Origin: Daldinia sp. FL1419
Taxonomy: Eukaryota; Ascomycota; Sordariomycetes; Xylariales; Hypoxylaceae
Assembly: GCA_025201765.1 (NCBI GenBank)
Contig: MU623348.1
Location: 124,001 to 188,000, forward strand
Reading direction: 5' to 3'
Length of the DNA stretch: 64,000 nt
Below, piece by piece: positions 13,915 through 24,740 of the stretch. Both the position numbers and the translations under genes were made by a program. The number at the start of each line of letters is the position of its first letter. Position 1 is the first letter of the stretch. The notes below the pieces were generated by a model. The model saw only the letters and a list, made by a program, of their open reading frames with translations. It had not been told where the DNA came from and did not search any database.

Positions 13915-15856
13915 TTAAATGATATATACAGGCATGCGACTCCCATACGTCGCACTACGCGGAATCATAACATCGTCCCTATGAAAATCATGCAGTTGAA
14001 GCCAGCATAGCATACGAAATACAAGCAGGCACCACGTAGAATCGCGTAGCCTTGCATCGCTCCTCCACGGCGTAAAGTAACTGTTCGTCTTTAAGGTTAC
14101 ATCTCCCACTGGTGGTACCTCGATTGTGAACTCTCCAACTGGTAACTTGTAGAGATTATTCAGATCATCGTATAACTCTATAGCAGCACGTCGACTGTGT
14201 TGGAATAGGAAGGCGATATATGTGTCCTCGTTCACGCCATCGTCGGCACGGCGTAGCGGAAACAGGTCCACGAACCATGACGGGCGACGCCTAAGGTCCG
14301 TGACTAGCGAGGCGATGTGATGGCTGACTACGTCGAGCACTAAGGCCTCGGACGGCGACTCCCAATCCCCTGGAGAGTCCTTCAAATACCCATCCACAAT
14401 CGCCACAATGCGACGTAGACTGTCGAGTAGTGTCGGCGAATAATCTTTCGTAGTTGGATTTTCTAGCTGGGGACTTATACGCTCGAGAGCGGATGCGATA
14501 GCAAGTAAAGCTTCCGGTGTATCTCCCGTCTTTGCGTAGGCTCTATTTAGCTGGGCAAGACTCTCCTTAAAGACTAGAACCAGCCTTTTCGTCTTGAACC
14601 ATCGGCGATCCCAACGGAATACGGTAGGGTTGGGTATCAAACGGTAACAGTATCCCTCTACGGAGATCGACCGGCCCAACATACCCAAGACGTCGAATAC
14701 GACTGCGTATGATTAGTTCATATCTTGTAGGCGTTATGTAATTCGTCGAAGGTAGATGATACTGAGAAAACAAGAGACGGGGATACTTACTAGGGAAGAG
14801 GTGAGAAAATCTTGCATCTTCGCTGAGGAAATGCTCAGATATAGGTATAGGACATCCGATATCCATAAGCGTCTCTACTATCTCCTGCCGACTCCCCAGC
14901 TTCAGGAGTGGTATGATTGGATCTGTGGCTACTTCCCGATCGCCCTTCTCGGGGACAAAGTCATATTTGTCGAGAAAATAAAACGTTGGTGCAAAGCCGA
15001 AGCATAATCTTTTTATGATATTGCTAGGAACGAGTCGGTGTTCGCGAAACTCGGTTTTATCGTGCCTAACAAATTTGAAGACGATTCCCTGCTCGGCGTT
15101 GAAGGAGCCAAGTAGCATGCATCCGTTACCCTCGGCACGATAGCGATCTACTGTTGTGTCCCACATGGTCCAGTGGATGCCCAACATCGCGGCTATCTCA
15201 ACCATGTGACAAATAGTTGTGTTTGCAAAAGGCTTCTTGAAATTCGGCACGAAATCCCACGATAACGTCTGCGCCTGTGCCGCGACGGCCAGCGTGCGGT
15301 TGGCGAACGGTAAGGGCTTCTCGCAGTCTTCCGTACTCCGTACGATATCCAACCATTTTCCGCTCTCGCGCTCCATCGACTGGAGTGTTCGCAGTAGCAG
15401 CACCCACGTAGCCTCGACATTGACGCCGTGACGGACAGCAGTAGTTCTAGGAAATGGGCCTGATTCGAGGGGCAACGGGGTTCTAGTCTCTGCATAGCTT
15501 TCGTCGCTCCCGTTCATATACCATATCTCCCTGCCTGGGACGGGCCCACGCTGGTTCCAAGCCGGCGCAACAAAGAGAATGGGGGACTCGAAGATGATCT
15601 CATATCGTAGTTCTAACCATCTCCACCGACGACGGGTAAGCTTAGCCCAAGGGCCCATAACCCTCTCGTTGCAGTTTCTTGCCCCGAGGGCATTGAGTGA
15701 GACATTCGTATAATACTGGTATAGCAGCTGGATGGACGAGACGATCAAGGCGACGAAAGAAATTACGGTAGCAACCACACCCGCGAGCGTGGCGCTATCC
15801 ATACCCGTATTCCCTACGATATTATTGCCGTTGCCATTCGTATTCGAGCTATCCAT
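13915..15856 (-). CDS. Modin-like protein, single N-terminal membrane anchor
   Basis: Two exons on the minus strand, 15856-14791 and 14702-13915 (intron 88 nt, GTAAGT donor, GCAG acceptor), encode 617 aa. The start is the first in-frame ATG; the open frame extends a further 25 codons upstream without one. Residues about 22-44 form one transmembrane segment after a short polar N-terminus. The body shows the pattern of the fungal modin family: an Arg/Trp-rich stretch, FESPILFVAPAWNQRGPVP, an ATICH-like TTICHMVEIAAMLG block and RYRAEGNGCMLLGSF. The name comes from Podospora modin, linked to modification of vegetative incompatibility. The molecular function of the family is unknown to me. It stands alone, about 0.8 kb from the acyl carrier protein gene. 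Confidence 0.75.
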
Positions 15857-16638
15857 TGCAATGCTGCTGCGTTGCCAGATTGCCCCCCTCGTCGAAGGTG
15901 AGGACCCACGAAGGCCCAGGCTAACATCCAAAGCGGCAGAAGAACTTTGTGCTAGGGTGCGAATCGTGAATTACCTTTACAAACCCCAAGCAGCCAAAAT
16001 ACGGCGGAAATGTAAATTTTAGGAACAGCTACCTAGGCCAGGCAGGTATGGAACAAAGAAAGAAAAAGAAAACTCGTGGGACTACGTATGAGTCGATCGT
16101 CTTCTCATAATGGATATGTTCGTTATGGAGCTGAGGATCATAGGTTGGATGGGGGCTGGATCTAGAATCCTTGTCTTAGTTCCATTGGCTGAGCGGTGTG
16201 CATCGGTCAGCCCTTGACAAGATCGTCAAGTATATATTACCTTGATCTATAAAGTAATGCTTTAAAAACATGCCGTCTGCTCAAAATGCGTTACGTACCT
16301 CTTGGGCTAGGTATGGATTTTCGAATTACGGGTTGTCGTATAATCAAGATAGAGGAAAAGGAAGCACGATTTGCAGGGTAGGAGAGAAAAGATTTATACA
16401 CTAATACAACGGCGGGGAATCGTATTCGACTTTAACCACGCCATGCTCATCTTCATTGATATCCTTTTCTCGTCGGGATTCAACTATATCGGCCTTGTCG
16501 ATTATAGTCCCTCTATCATCGCCTCAAGACTTGTTCAAGGCACGCATGAGTAGCCACTACCGCGGAGTCTAAATACCAGCACGGGTCATTGCTATAAATG
16601 AGGTAGTATAGCTGTTTAATGTACAATATGGAGTTGCT
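15857..16638. other. Intergenic region between modin-like and acyl carrier protein genes
   Basis: This contains the modin-like promoter on the left and the acyl carrier protein 3' end on the right. No further gene or distinctive element is seen. Confidence 0.5.
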
Positions 16639-17455
16639 TTAGTTCGCATCAGGCTGGCTCAAGATGTACTCGACAGCCTGGTTTACTGTTTAGAAGAGTT
16701 AGCAGCTGAATCGAAGATTTGGCCTATTTCTAATGGGAAATTCGTACCACTGTGAATATTGTCCGCGTCCTTGTCGGGAATCTCAATGCTGAATTCCTAC
16801 ACGTGCTGTTAGTTACTAGGCTCATGACTTGATTCCTGGATGGGAAGTAGATGTTTGTCCCACAAGCGCTCCAAGACAAATGATAGGTACATACCTCTTC
16901 TATCGCCATAACAACCTCCACTGTGTCTAAGCTATCAAGACCGAGGTCGTTTGCGAAGTGCGCGGTAGGCTTAATCTAATAAAGATCAGTATACGGAGGG
17001 ACACATATGACGTGTTGAGTCGAGTCTTACGTTGCTCGGGTCGTTGACCTATTTAACATCTAGTTAGTATCTCTTCATATATAATGATTTCCCCTTATGC
17101 TCGGGTTAAATATCACAGGAAAACCAAGCCTCGACTATATCTTGACAGCTTTGCGCTGCATCCCAGCGTCATATATCTAATATCTCCCCTCCTTCGCCCA
17201 AGTAATACTCCGAGTACATCACGTAGACCGACTCACCTTGTCGAAACCCTGTAGAATGCCAATAATACGGCCCTCGACCTCTTCCTTCTTTAGTCCGCTA
17301 CCGGCAGAGTACATTCGTACGGTCTGGAACGCAGCTAGTCGGGACGTCGGGGCGAAAACAGCTCTGGCGGGGACGAAGGCTTTTCGGGCGATAGGTCGAG
17401 CGACGGCGGCGCGGGATGCCGTAGCGGCAGTTCGAATTAATGCTGCGCGGAACAT
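16639..17455 (-). CDS. acpM: Mitochondrial acyl carrier protein (complex I SDAP subunit)
   Basis: Five exons on the minus strand, 17455-17237, 17048-17031, 16975-16895, 16796-16748 and 16685-16639, encode 137 aa in one continuous frame. The second exon is only 18 nt. Residues 1-50 are Arg/Ala-rich and lack acids, a mitochondrial targeting sequence. The carrier domain follows, with the phosphopantetheine site at Ser94 in DLGLDSLDTVE. The C-terminus YILSQPDAN is typical of fungal homologues. Mitochondrial ACP carries acyl chains in type II fatty acid and lipoate synthesis, and it binds LYR proteins in complex I and in Fe-S assembly. The gene is divergent from a core complex I subunit starting 842 bp away, suggesting a shared promoter. 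Identity is very secure; the symbol follows common usage. Confidence 0.93.
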
Positions 17456-18296
17456 GGTGGCGATTATGAACGAGTCAATTGGTGATTTGGGAGCAGACGG
17501 AAAGGAAGAATGCGGTCGTCGAAAAGGTAATTCGATAGCGGGATTGGAGCTTCAAATGCGCAGAGGTTTTTCAACGATAAATTTCTCGTCATTTCAAAGT
17601 TCACTCCGAGCTTGGACCCCATCGGAGCTAGCGGCGATTCGAATAAAGAATTACACGTGACTTACTAACTACCTACCTACTTACCTACCTAGGTACTAAG
17701 TACCTAGTATCCGACCTTTTTTTTATCTTAGCGAGCTTAGACTAGAATTTTTTTACCAGCCACCACAGCCACCACTCAATATGGTCCGTGCAGATGTATT
17801 GTGGGTCTGTGCGTGCTGTTGCAATAGGAGACGGTTTTTCGTGTGTGTGGTATGTCAGGGGTCTGATTGGCTGAAAATTGCTGTGGCACAAAAGATACAA
17901 AGAAAAACCGTCCTCCTAGTCTGAGCCCCACTGAGATAACCTTTTTTACTTTCACATTTTATCAAGTGCCCCTCAATTGTGCTAAAATCGGACTGGAAGG
18001 TCCGGGTGACAGCTGCGAGTCAACTGTTAAGCGTCACTTAATGACCAAATTATGTGGCTATGACCTAATGTGGCTTCCCCAATTCTAACTCGGATTGGAG
18101 CCAATCAAGATAAGGCTTTTGTAATAACGGCAATATCGAGCTCCACCTAAAATCCCGACACTCCAGCATACAAGCATCCAAGTCCGACTCCAGTGGACAT
18201 GATCTTGAAGCTTTCAACTAGATTTCGCCCGCGACTATTTTAATTTCGACAATTCTCCCTTCCGCCCTTGCTATTGTCGCCTAATTGCATTGATCC
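17456..18296. promoter_or_regulatory. Divergent promoter of two complex I genes with CCAAT boxes
   Basis: This 841-bp spacer separates the start codons of the acyl carrier protein and 23-kDa complex I subunit genes. It holds ATTGG at 17866-17870, ATTGG at 18094-18098 and CCAAT at 18101-18105; the last two face each other two bases apart. CCAAT boxes are the known target of the Hap2/3/5 (CBC) complex, which controls fungal respiratory genes. A TACC tract sits at 17667-17700. Confidence 0.55.
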
Positions 18297-19237
18297 ATGC
18301 AAGGGATTACCACCACATCGACAACAGCTATGCTGTCTCGTCAGCTTATACGCCGACAGCCCGTCGCGGCTTCGATGGTAGCTAGAATAGTCGCGCAACG
18401 GACGTACGCTACTCCCGCCGGTCCGCCTATGAAAGGATTCCGAACTCCCCCTCCGAAGCGATGGAACGAAGAGGAGGACGGCACATTCGAACGCGCTGGA
18501 AAGTACTTCCTCCTGACCGAGATGTTCAGAGGCATGTACGTCGCATTAGAGAACTTCTTTAGGCCGCCGTAAGTCTTGCCCGTATAATGGTCCCGGAGGA
18601 TATACAGGAATGCTAATGTTCTACGACGTTACCAGATACACAATTTACTACCCCTTTGAGAAGGTTCGTAATAGTCGGATGTCTACGTTTGTTATCCAGA
18701 GGAGTCTGCGCGATATACTCTGGAGGCGACTTTTCGAGAACATTATCTAGGAGAGAGAAGTGGTTTTCGGAATCCGGAGACTAATATTGTTACAGGGTCC
18801 CGTATCCCCCCGATTCCGTGGCGAACATGCACTGAGGCGCTACCCGTCGGGTGAGGAACGATGTATTGCCTGCAAACTGTGCGAAGCTGTATGTTTTACG
18901 AATATCATATCTTGATGTCTATTTTTGTTTCTTTTTTAGATTTTCGACTGACTCCTTTCAGATTTGCCCAGCGCAAGCCATCACAATTGAAGCAGAAGAG
19001 CGAGCTGACGGCTCGAGGCGGACAACTCGATACGATATCGACATGACCAAGTGCATCTACTGCGGTTTCTGCCAAGAATCATGTCCCGTGGACGCCATCG
19101 TTGAGTCACCTAATGTCGAATACTCGACTGAGACGAGAGAAGAGTTATTATACAACAAGGAGAAGCTCCTGGCGAACGGAGACAAGTGGGAGCCCGAGTT
19201 GGCGGCTATCATCAAGGCCGACTCCCCTTACAGATAA
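18297..19237 (+). CDS. NADH:ubiquinone oxidoreductase 23-kDa subunit (TYKY/NDUFS8)
   Basis: Four exons, 18297-18568, 18636-18663, 18796-18888 and 18962-19237, encode 222 aa; a second ATG at 18330 would give 211 aa. An Arg-rich N-terminus serves as mitochondrial presequence. Two ferredoxin-type 4Fe-4S motifs are intact. The first has Cys at 123, 126, 129 and 133 and is split by the last intron. The second has Cys at 162, 165, 168 and 172 in CIYCGFCQESCPVDAI. The product is a core subunit of the complex I peripheral arm and carries clusters N6a and N6b that pass electrons toward ubiquinone. The C-terminus KEKLLANGDKWEPELA is diagnostic of this subunit. The exon of 28 nt is unusually short but needed to keep the frame. 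Confidence 0.95.
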
Positions 19238-19901
19238 CCAAGTTAATCAGGGGGTCCAAATTTAACGGAATCGTATTGTATCGCTGTAAATATCAACAAG
19301 GGGGCAATACACAATTTCTATTAGTGGCGTTCAAAATATCTGATTCTAGTCTTGCGACTAGTCTTCAGTGTGATAAAACAGATTTTAAAGATGCTAACAT
19401 GGTTGTCTTAGGCGATGATCTGATTATTGCTTTAAGTTTATTGAGTATAAAATAAAACAAAATAAAATTAAATTTGTAAATACACTCATCACAGACCATC
19501 ATGACTAGGCCCCAAGTTATGCAAGGCAAACTACCTAGATTCGCGATGCCGGCTGACGGCACTAATAGGGATTTTATTAACGGAGAATGATTTCAAACGG
19601 CTCCAAGGCTAACGTTGAATTGAATTATTAGACGGGCAGTAAATATATTACACGGCTATCGTCACTCATTCCTAACTCTGCGCCAAACAAGACTTTCTAC
19701 ACCAGCCGCCACCAGCCCACAGTATTAACTACATGTTCTAGGCCTCCTGGGTTAACATGCTCGCTCGATATTCGATAGAAATAACGACATACCTTGCAAA
19801 TAGGGGATAATACGAGCGAGTGATCCATCTCATTCTTACGACGCATAAACTGGACTCGAAAAATCAAGGCTTCCCACCGATATACTGGGAATACTCTACC
19901 C
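19238..19901. other. Convergent 3' region
   Basis: This is the spacer between the 3' ends of the complex I subunit (plus) and the isoaspartate methyltransferase (minus). An AT-rich stretch at about 19440-19480 (ATAAAACAAAATAAAATTAAA) may serve transcript ends. No gene is seen. Confidence 0.5.
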
Positions 19902-20720
19902 TCACTTTGGCGCGTCGGTAAGAGGCACGTACCGAACACCGTATAGCTTCTTCTTTTTAATGCTCCCGTGCTCGTCCTTATCCACAGTCCAAATATACTG
20001 TTCCCAACCGTTCTCCGCCTCGACCGGTATAAACATGCGTCCCGGGCTACGCAGCTGCTGCACCAATTCCTCGTGCAGCACGGCCGCCGCGGCACCTACG
20101 TGGATGGCGTCCCAACCACCTGCCTCTTCCTTTTTATCTTGCTCTTTCGTCACGTCCGGAGCGGCTGCACCCCCGACACCAGGCTGCGCGTCCCCGGGGC
20201 TTGGTTCCGACCACCCCTTGCGCCCGTCGCCTACGCGGAATCGCACGCGCCCGGACTCGAGGAGCGCCCTGCCTTCGGGGGATTTGCCCATGTTGCGCTC
20301 GCCGAGGCTTTTTAGCGCGGGGATATGTTCCAGCCCGACTACGACGCCCGTCTCGCCTACTAGTTCCGCGAGGACGTGCGTTAGGTACCCGCTTCCGCTG
20401 CCGATATCGAGGACTCTTCTCGGTCGGCCGGCTTGGCCGATGACGCTCGCTGCAACATCCGTAGACTGGTGGCCTTGCTCGACTTTCGGTAGTAGGAAAG
20501 GGAGAAGGGTTTCGACGGCATGGGCGTGCATGTGAGGAGCGGAAATAGTAGCTTCGTGGCCGATGGGCTGGGGGCTATCTTCGTAGGGCATCGAAGGAGC
20601 GTAGTGGGCGCGGTCGACTTTGAGGAAGGCCGATTTGACGAGGGGTTGCGTAATGAGCTCGTTGCGCCAGAGGTTCTCGACTAGCTCTGCGTTGGAAGCG
20701 CCGGAGCTACGCCAGGCCAT
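19902..20720 (-). CDS. pcm: Protein-L-isoaspartate O-methyltransferase
   Basis: A single-exon gene of 272 aa. It transfers a methyl group from S-adenosylmethionine to isoaspartyl residues of damaged proteins and so starts their repair. The PCMT features are in order: an N-terminal helix region with RAHYAP (residues 37-42), the substrate-loop motif ATISAPHMHAH (57-67), and SAM motif I VLDIGSGSGYL (103-113). The C-terminal part ends in LYGVRYVPLTD. A low-complexity Gly/Ala/Pro/Lys insertion at about residues 172-203 lengthens the protein relative to the usual ~220-230 aa. The gene faces the complex I subunit tail to tail and is part of the housekeeping block. Confidence 0.95.
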   Translation of the reverse strand: MAWRSSGASNAELVENLWRNELITQPLVKSAFLKVDRAHYAPSMPYEDSPQPIGHEATISAPHMHAHAVETLLPFLLPKVEQGHQSTDVAASVIGQAGRPRRVLDIGSGSGYLTHVLAELVGETGVVVGLEHIPALKSLGERNMGKSPEGRALLESGRVRFRVGDGRKGWSEPSPGDAQPGVGGAAAPDVTKEQDKKEEAGGWDAIHVGAAAAVLHEELVQQLRSPGRMFIPVEAENGWEQYIWTVDKDEHGSIKKKKLYGVRYVPLTDAPK

Positions 20721-21566
20721 GTTGATCGATCGTCTAGATGTCGAACGATGAAACGGACGCAGGTGGGCTAACAGAGCCGAAAGACGGGAAATTGATCTGG
20801 GAGGCAGTTTGAATATGTTTTGATGGTTTGGAATTGACTATGGAAAATGGTTTATTTAAGAGGTAGGTACCTAAAGTAATAAAGTCCAAGGTTTAGACAA
20901 AGAAGCTGGAGAGAAGTTGCCACGGAGGTTGTCAGCGCTCGCACACGATATATCTTACCTAACCTAGGTAGGTATGATAGAGAGTTGCATTTGGTTAATT
21001 GGTTAACGGTTTAACAACGAGATTAAATAGCATGACGTAAAATCTCGTCATATCTCATTCAGTTTGACATCTACGCAATGCGCAAAGCGGGGCTCTTATA
21101 CGTGCATTGATCTTATCGATAAACTATACGCAAGAAACGTCTCAACGTTGGAGACTAGGTATATGCAAGGCAAGGAGTAGTAGATCTTGGGTCCAGGCGG
21201 TTTTGTTCAGGGTCTTGGTGGATCTTCCTAGTTTAGAAACCCACTCGGATGCTTACGTGGGGTCGTTTATATTCCCAACCGTACTTGAAGAGATAATGAT
21301 ATATATTACATCGGAAGCGCTTCGAAATGCTCTGCTAAGGTCTAGACCCGTGGACCCTAGGATCTCTAGGTTGTCCGTGGAGGACGACAATGATATTCCA
21401 ATACCCATTACGCCGTTGTTTTGAGAAAGCCACCCGTACGCCTAAACCCACGCCCTCATCCTGATGTGTTAGGTACCCAGGTAGGCTGTCTAATAATCGT
21501 ATTTGCTAAATTGACCCGAAAATACATCCATCGACTCCGGATAAGTAGGGAATTGGATATAGTCTC
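20721..21566. other. Intergenic region
   Basis: This is the upstream region of the isoaspartate methyltransferase and downstream region of the Bsd2-like gene. It contains TAGGTACCTA and CCTAGGTAGGTA tracts at about 20861 and 20961. An open frame at 21107-21424 lacks an ATG start and family resemblance and is not accepted. Confidence 0.5.
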
Positions 21567-22664
21567 TTAAACTACCGTTTCGGCTCTTTCGCCTTCGGCA
21601 ATAATTGGAATGCCCAAGCCTCTGTCCGGGCTCTGCAGCACAAGTTGTTCGTGCCTCCTGACCTTAATGTAGTCGCTGACTGCCCGGATCAAGATAAACC
21701 AACCAACAATCATAAGTAGATACGCTATCCATTCGCTACCCGCGATATCACCGATTCCCGATCCTTCCTCGCCGTTATCAGTCGTAACAGCATTAGGATC
21801 AAAATCGTGGCTGTTGGGATCCGGAGGTTGCGCGTATCCATCGCTAGGCGCACCACTCATACCACCCGAGTCAGATGATAGCCCTTTCATATAAAAGCCG
21901 GACTGTACAAGCGTGATGCCCAGTCCGGCACGAGAGCCGTTCTTTGCCGCGTGTGTCGAGTGTAATAGATACGTGAGGAGGAAACCGACGAAAAACATTT
22001 GAAACGTCATGCTGATCATCCCATTCCAAATAAAACTAAACACCGAGCCGACGGGCATTCCATCGATGTAAACATCATCCGGACCACCAAGGCCTGGCGC
22101 TAGGATCGTCGTTTCCCAGTATGGTGGCGCAGCATCTGCAGCGGCTTGTTCATACGTCTGAGGAAATCATTAGTGACGTCCGGCATACTAATACAATTAA
22201 TTAAAACTTACCGGAGGTGCTTCTTCTACAACCTTTTCACCCCTCTCCGGTCGAGCCATCATGTTGGAAAAGACACCATCGGATTGTATTCCGCCGCCGT
22301 AAACTCTTGAACCGGCATGCTGAGCGTTGACACCACTAGAAAACTGCCCTGTTTGATTCCCCGTAAATGGTTGCGCATCTCCGCTTGAATTTTGAGCTGT
22401 AGGGTTGTTTGGGATAGGAAATGAGTTCCCCCGGACCAAGCGCTGCCTATCGTCGGGCTCGTCGTCGTCGCTATCGTCGTCTTCTGCATCGAATGCGTCA
22501 GCTAGCGTCGGATCGACATTTCGCCTTCTCCTTTCAGCGGACGAGGCCCGCGAGTGAAATGAAGGTGGGGGAGAGTTGGGTGCTCGTGGTCGTAATGAAG
22601 GGGGATTAATCGGAGTATCGGGCTCGTCGTCTTGGGTGTTAACCCGTTCGTAGCGTCCGGACAT
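21567..22664 (-). CDS. Bsd2/NDFIP-type Rsp5 ubiquitin-ligase adaptor
   Basis: Two exons, 22664-22212 and 22157-21567 (54-nt intron, GTAAGT donor), encode 347 aa. The N-terminal cytosolic half is Ser/Pro-rich with an acidic patch (EDDDSDDDEPDD). Two PY motifs, PPTY (150-153, formed across the splice junction) and PPYW (162-165), are expected to bind the WW domains of Nedd4-type ligases. Three hydrophobic segments follow at about 190-215, 226-242 and 290-314. This is the layout of yeast Bsd2, Tre1/2 and animal NDFIP proteins, which recruit Rsp5 to Golgi and endosomal membranes to sort metal transporters and misfolded membrane proteins to the vacuole. Both the PY motifs and the three-helix domain support the call. 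Confidence 0.87.
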
Positions 22665-23721
22665 CGTTAGAATAGGTAGAGGCCAAAATGAAACAGTACA
22701 AGGAGTAACAGAATCGGCAGTGGCGGATCTCGGATAGTAAAGGAAATATTTGCGTCGCAGGATTATTGGTTGAACGAGAAAAGGGAAAAAAAATAGGGCG
22801 GATATAAATTCCTAGTCTGTAAAGGAGAGTGAGTATGTGAAGACTAGGGAAAAGAAGATGGGGTGATGAAATGGCTGATGAAGAAAGTTGGTTGCTTGGT
22901 TAGTAAAAGAGAGACATGCGACACGGGGGCAGAAGCGGCGGCGGGATTAAGGAAGTGATGATGCGAATACGTACCTAGGTAGGTACCTACCTAAGGTAGT
23001 TCAACCGCAGTAAATGCAAGTAAATTCGTACATGTAGGCACCCGGTCGCAGGGATGTTTTAGGTACCTATTCAATGTGCCTACTAATATCGAACAGTGCC
23101 GAAGCGAACAGTTCCAGCTGACCAATTAGCGCCTGGCAGCCCCAAGTGCAATGGACCATGGTAACCTAGCTGGGGCGCACGAGCCATATGAGTGCTTAAA
23201 TTCCAACGGCCAATTCGGCAATTTCAGATTCAAAAGCTATTGGAGGCCTGCCACTGGTTACTTAGCAGATGAAAGAGATTTAATATTTGTATTTGGCGTA
23301 ACTTGAATGATTCTCGATACAATTCCTGGGTTTCTATTTATAATTTGGATTCAGTAGGCTTTTCTTAATTGAACTATTCGTGGAGTGTCTTTGCCTTTGT
23401 ATCAACTCAGTAGTAAATTTACATATGAAAGGAATATGTTCGTAAACTTGACCTAAAATTGGTACCTTGATGTATCTCACCGGAGGCTCCACCACGCTAA
23501 TCGATATTTTCTAAAGAATATTGCTTATCGATAAGAGCCGGCCAAGCCCCTTGATTCGTTCCGTCATTGATTTATTGTTAAATTTCGATGGCCCGGCGGC
23601 ATAGATTTGTTGATGCGCCAACAGACATCCTGTGGTCTAGCATTCCAGATTGAACGCTAAGATTTAAATACTAGGAAGGGGAGATGTAATTTGTAACCCT
23701 ATCTTATTGCGTTGAACAACT
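22665..23721. other. Intergenic region with TACC/GGTA palindrome
   Basis: This divergent spacer between the Bsd2-like gene (minus) and the small assembly-factor gene (plus) includes purine-rich DNA at 22740-22960 and a CCTAGGTAGGTACCTACCTA palindromic tract at 22975-22994. No gene is supported. Confidence 0.5.
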
Positions 23722-24273
23722 ATGTCTCGTCAAGCAATCGTATGTAATCGATCCTCTGTTACGTCGTCGTCGTCTGAGTTGGCGATCGATCGTTCGTATA
23801 TTTTACTTACAAGATTATAGAGCGCTCAGCGCCACGTTCTGCGGGCCTTAGCCCAGTGGCCCAAAGACACTCTTCGACCCCAGATCCAGTTTCAGGAAAT
23901 TTTGCGCAAGCGATTTGAAGGTTCCTCTGGTCTATCGGAGCAAGATCAACTGAAGCAAGCAAATGCGCTATACTCGCTCCTGGATAACCGATATAAGAAA
24001 ATGGTATAACAGATAGATTTACTTCGCTTCCCGATGAGTGTTAATACCAATATCTATGCAGTACCCTATTACTGGCTCCCTATTGCGCCCTAGGAGCAAA
24101 CCGACATATTTCACAGACCTGGTAAAGGAGCTCGAGGAGGCGCCGACTCGATCCTACTTGGACAGGCTTTGGTTGCGACTGAAGGGTCTTGTAAGAATAC
24201 AATAGCGGTGCCATGGAACCCTTACAAACTATAAAATAACTAGATGCAGAATATAGAGAAGCGAGAAAGTTAA
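23722..24273 (+). CDS. Cbp6/UQCC2-like complex III assembly factor
   Basis: Four short exons, 23722-23739 (18 nt), 23821-24003, 24062-24190 and 24244-24273, read in one frame to give 119 aa. Each frame piece is too short to stand out alone. The protein begins MSRQAI, then has a basic region with LAQWPKD, an ILRKRFE stretch, YSLLDNRYKKMYP, and a C-terminal Leu/Arg-rich helix. The WP-D, LRxR and YKxxYP pattern resembles the UQCC2/MNF1 and Cbp6 family of mitochondrial proteins that help translate and assemble cytochrome b. The last exon could start 6 bases later with the same frame. The third donor (GTATAA) is weak but required for frame. I am confident of a gene and moderately confident of the family. 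Confidence 0.7.
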
Positions 24274-24740
24274 TACCATCCCCATTCGATCCGTAGTCAC
24301 AAATATTGCAGCCCTTTTAGGAGGTCAGACGGAGTCATGTCGATCCTTTTTTGTTCTATCTAGAGCTAACGTGCATATCTACCTCATATTAGCCCTGCGA
24401 ATATATGAAAGCCCACGACAGGACCCATTTCTGGCTTTGATATCGTCGCGTAGAAGCATGTCGATGAATAACTTGATAGCGAAGCTCTAGGCTAAAGCAT
24501 GATGCGAATTACCATCTTTTTGAGCATCGTTCTAAAGCTTGGGTCCAATTTCCACATATCACAGTTGTGACTCGGGAAACTCTTTGGATATTCGAACATT
24601 GATTTCCAAAGCCGCGTGGTCTAGGTAGTTGTACAATCCATCCCCAATCCATTTTCCAGTTTTAATATCAGAGGCGTCACCGTGTCGTGTATCCCCAAGT
24701 TGCCGGGTATCTGTCTAAATGAGTTACTTTTCTCTCACGT
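24274..24740. other. Convergent 3' region
   Basis: This lies between the 3' ends of the assembly-factor gene and the citrate-carrier gene. No coding sequence or notable element is seen. Confidence 0.5.

Noticed and set aside
17238..17660. 140-codon plus-strand frame over the acyl carrier protein
   Set aside because: It is the antisense shadow of the first exon of a secure gene.
19960..20535. 191-codon plus-strand frame over the isoaspartate methyltransferase
   Set aside because: It is the antisense of a GC-rich real gene, low in protein-like composition.
21107..21424. 105-codon frame between two housekeeping genes
   Set aside because: It has no ATG start, no homology I recognise and no splice partners.
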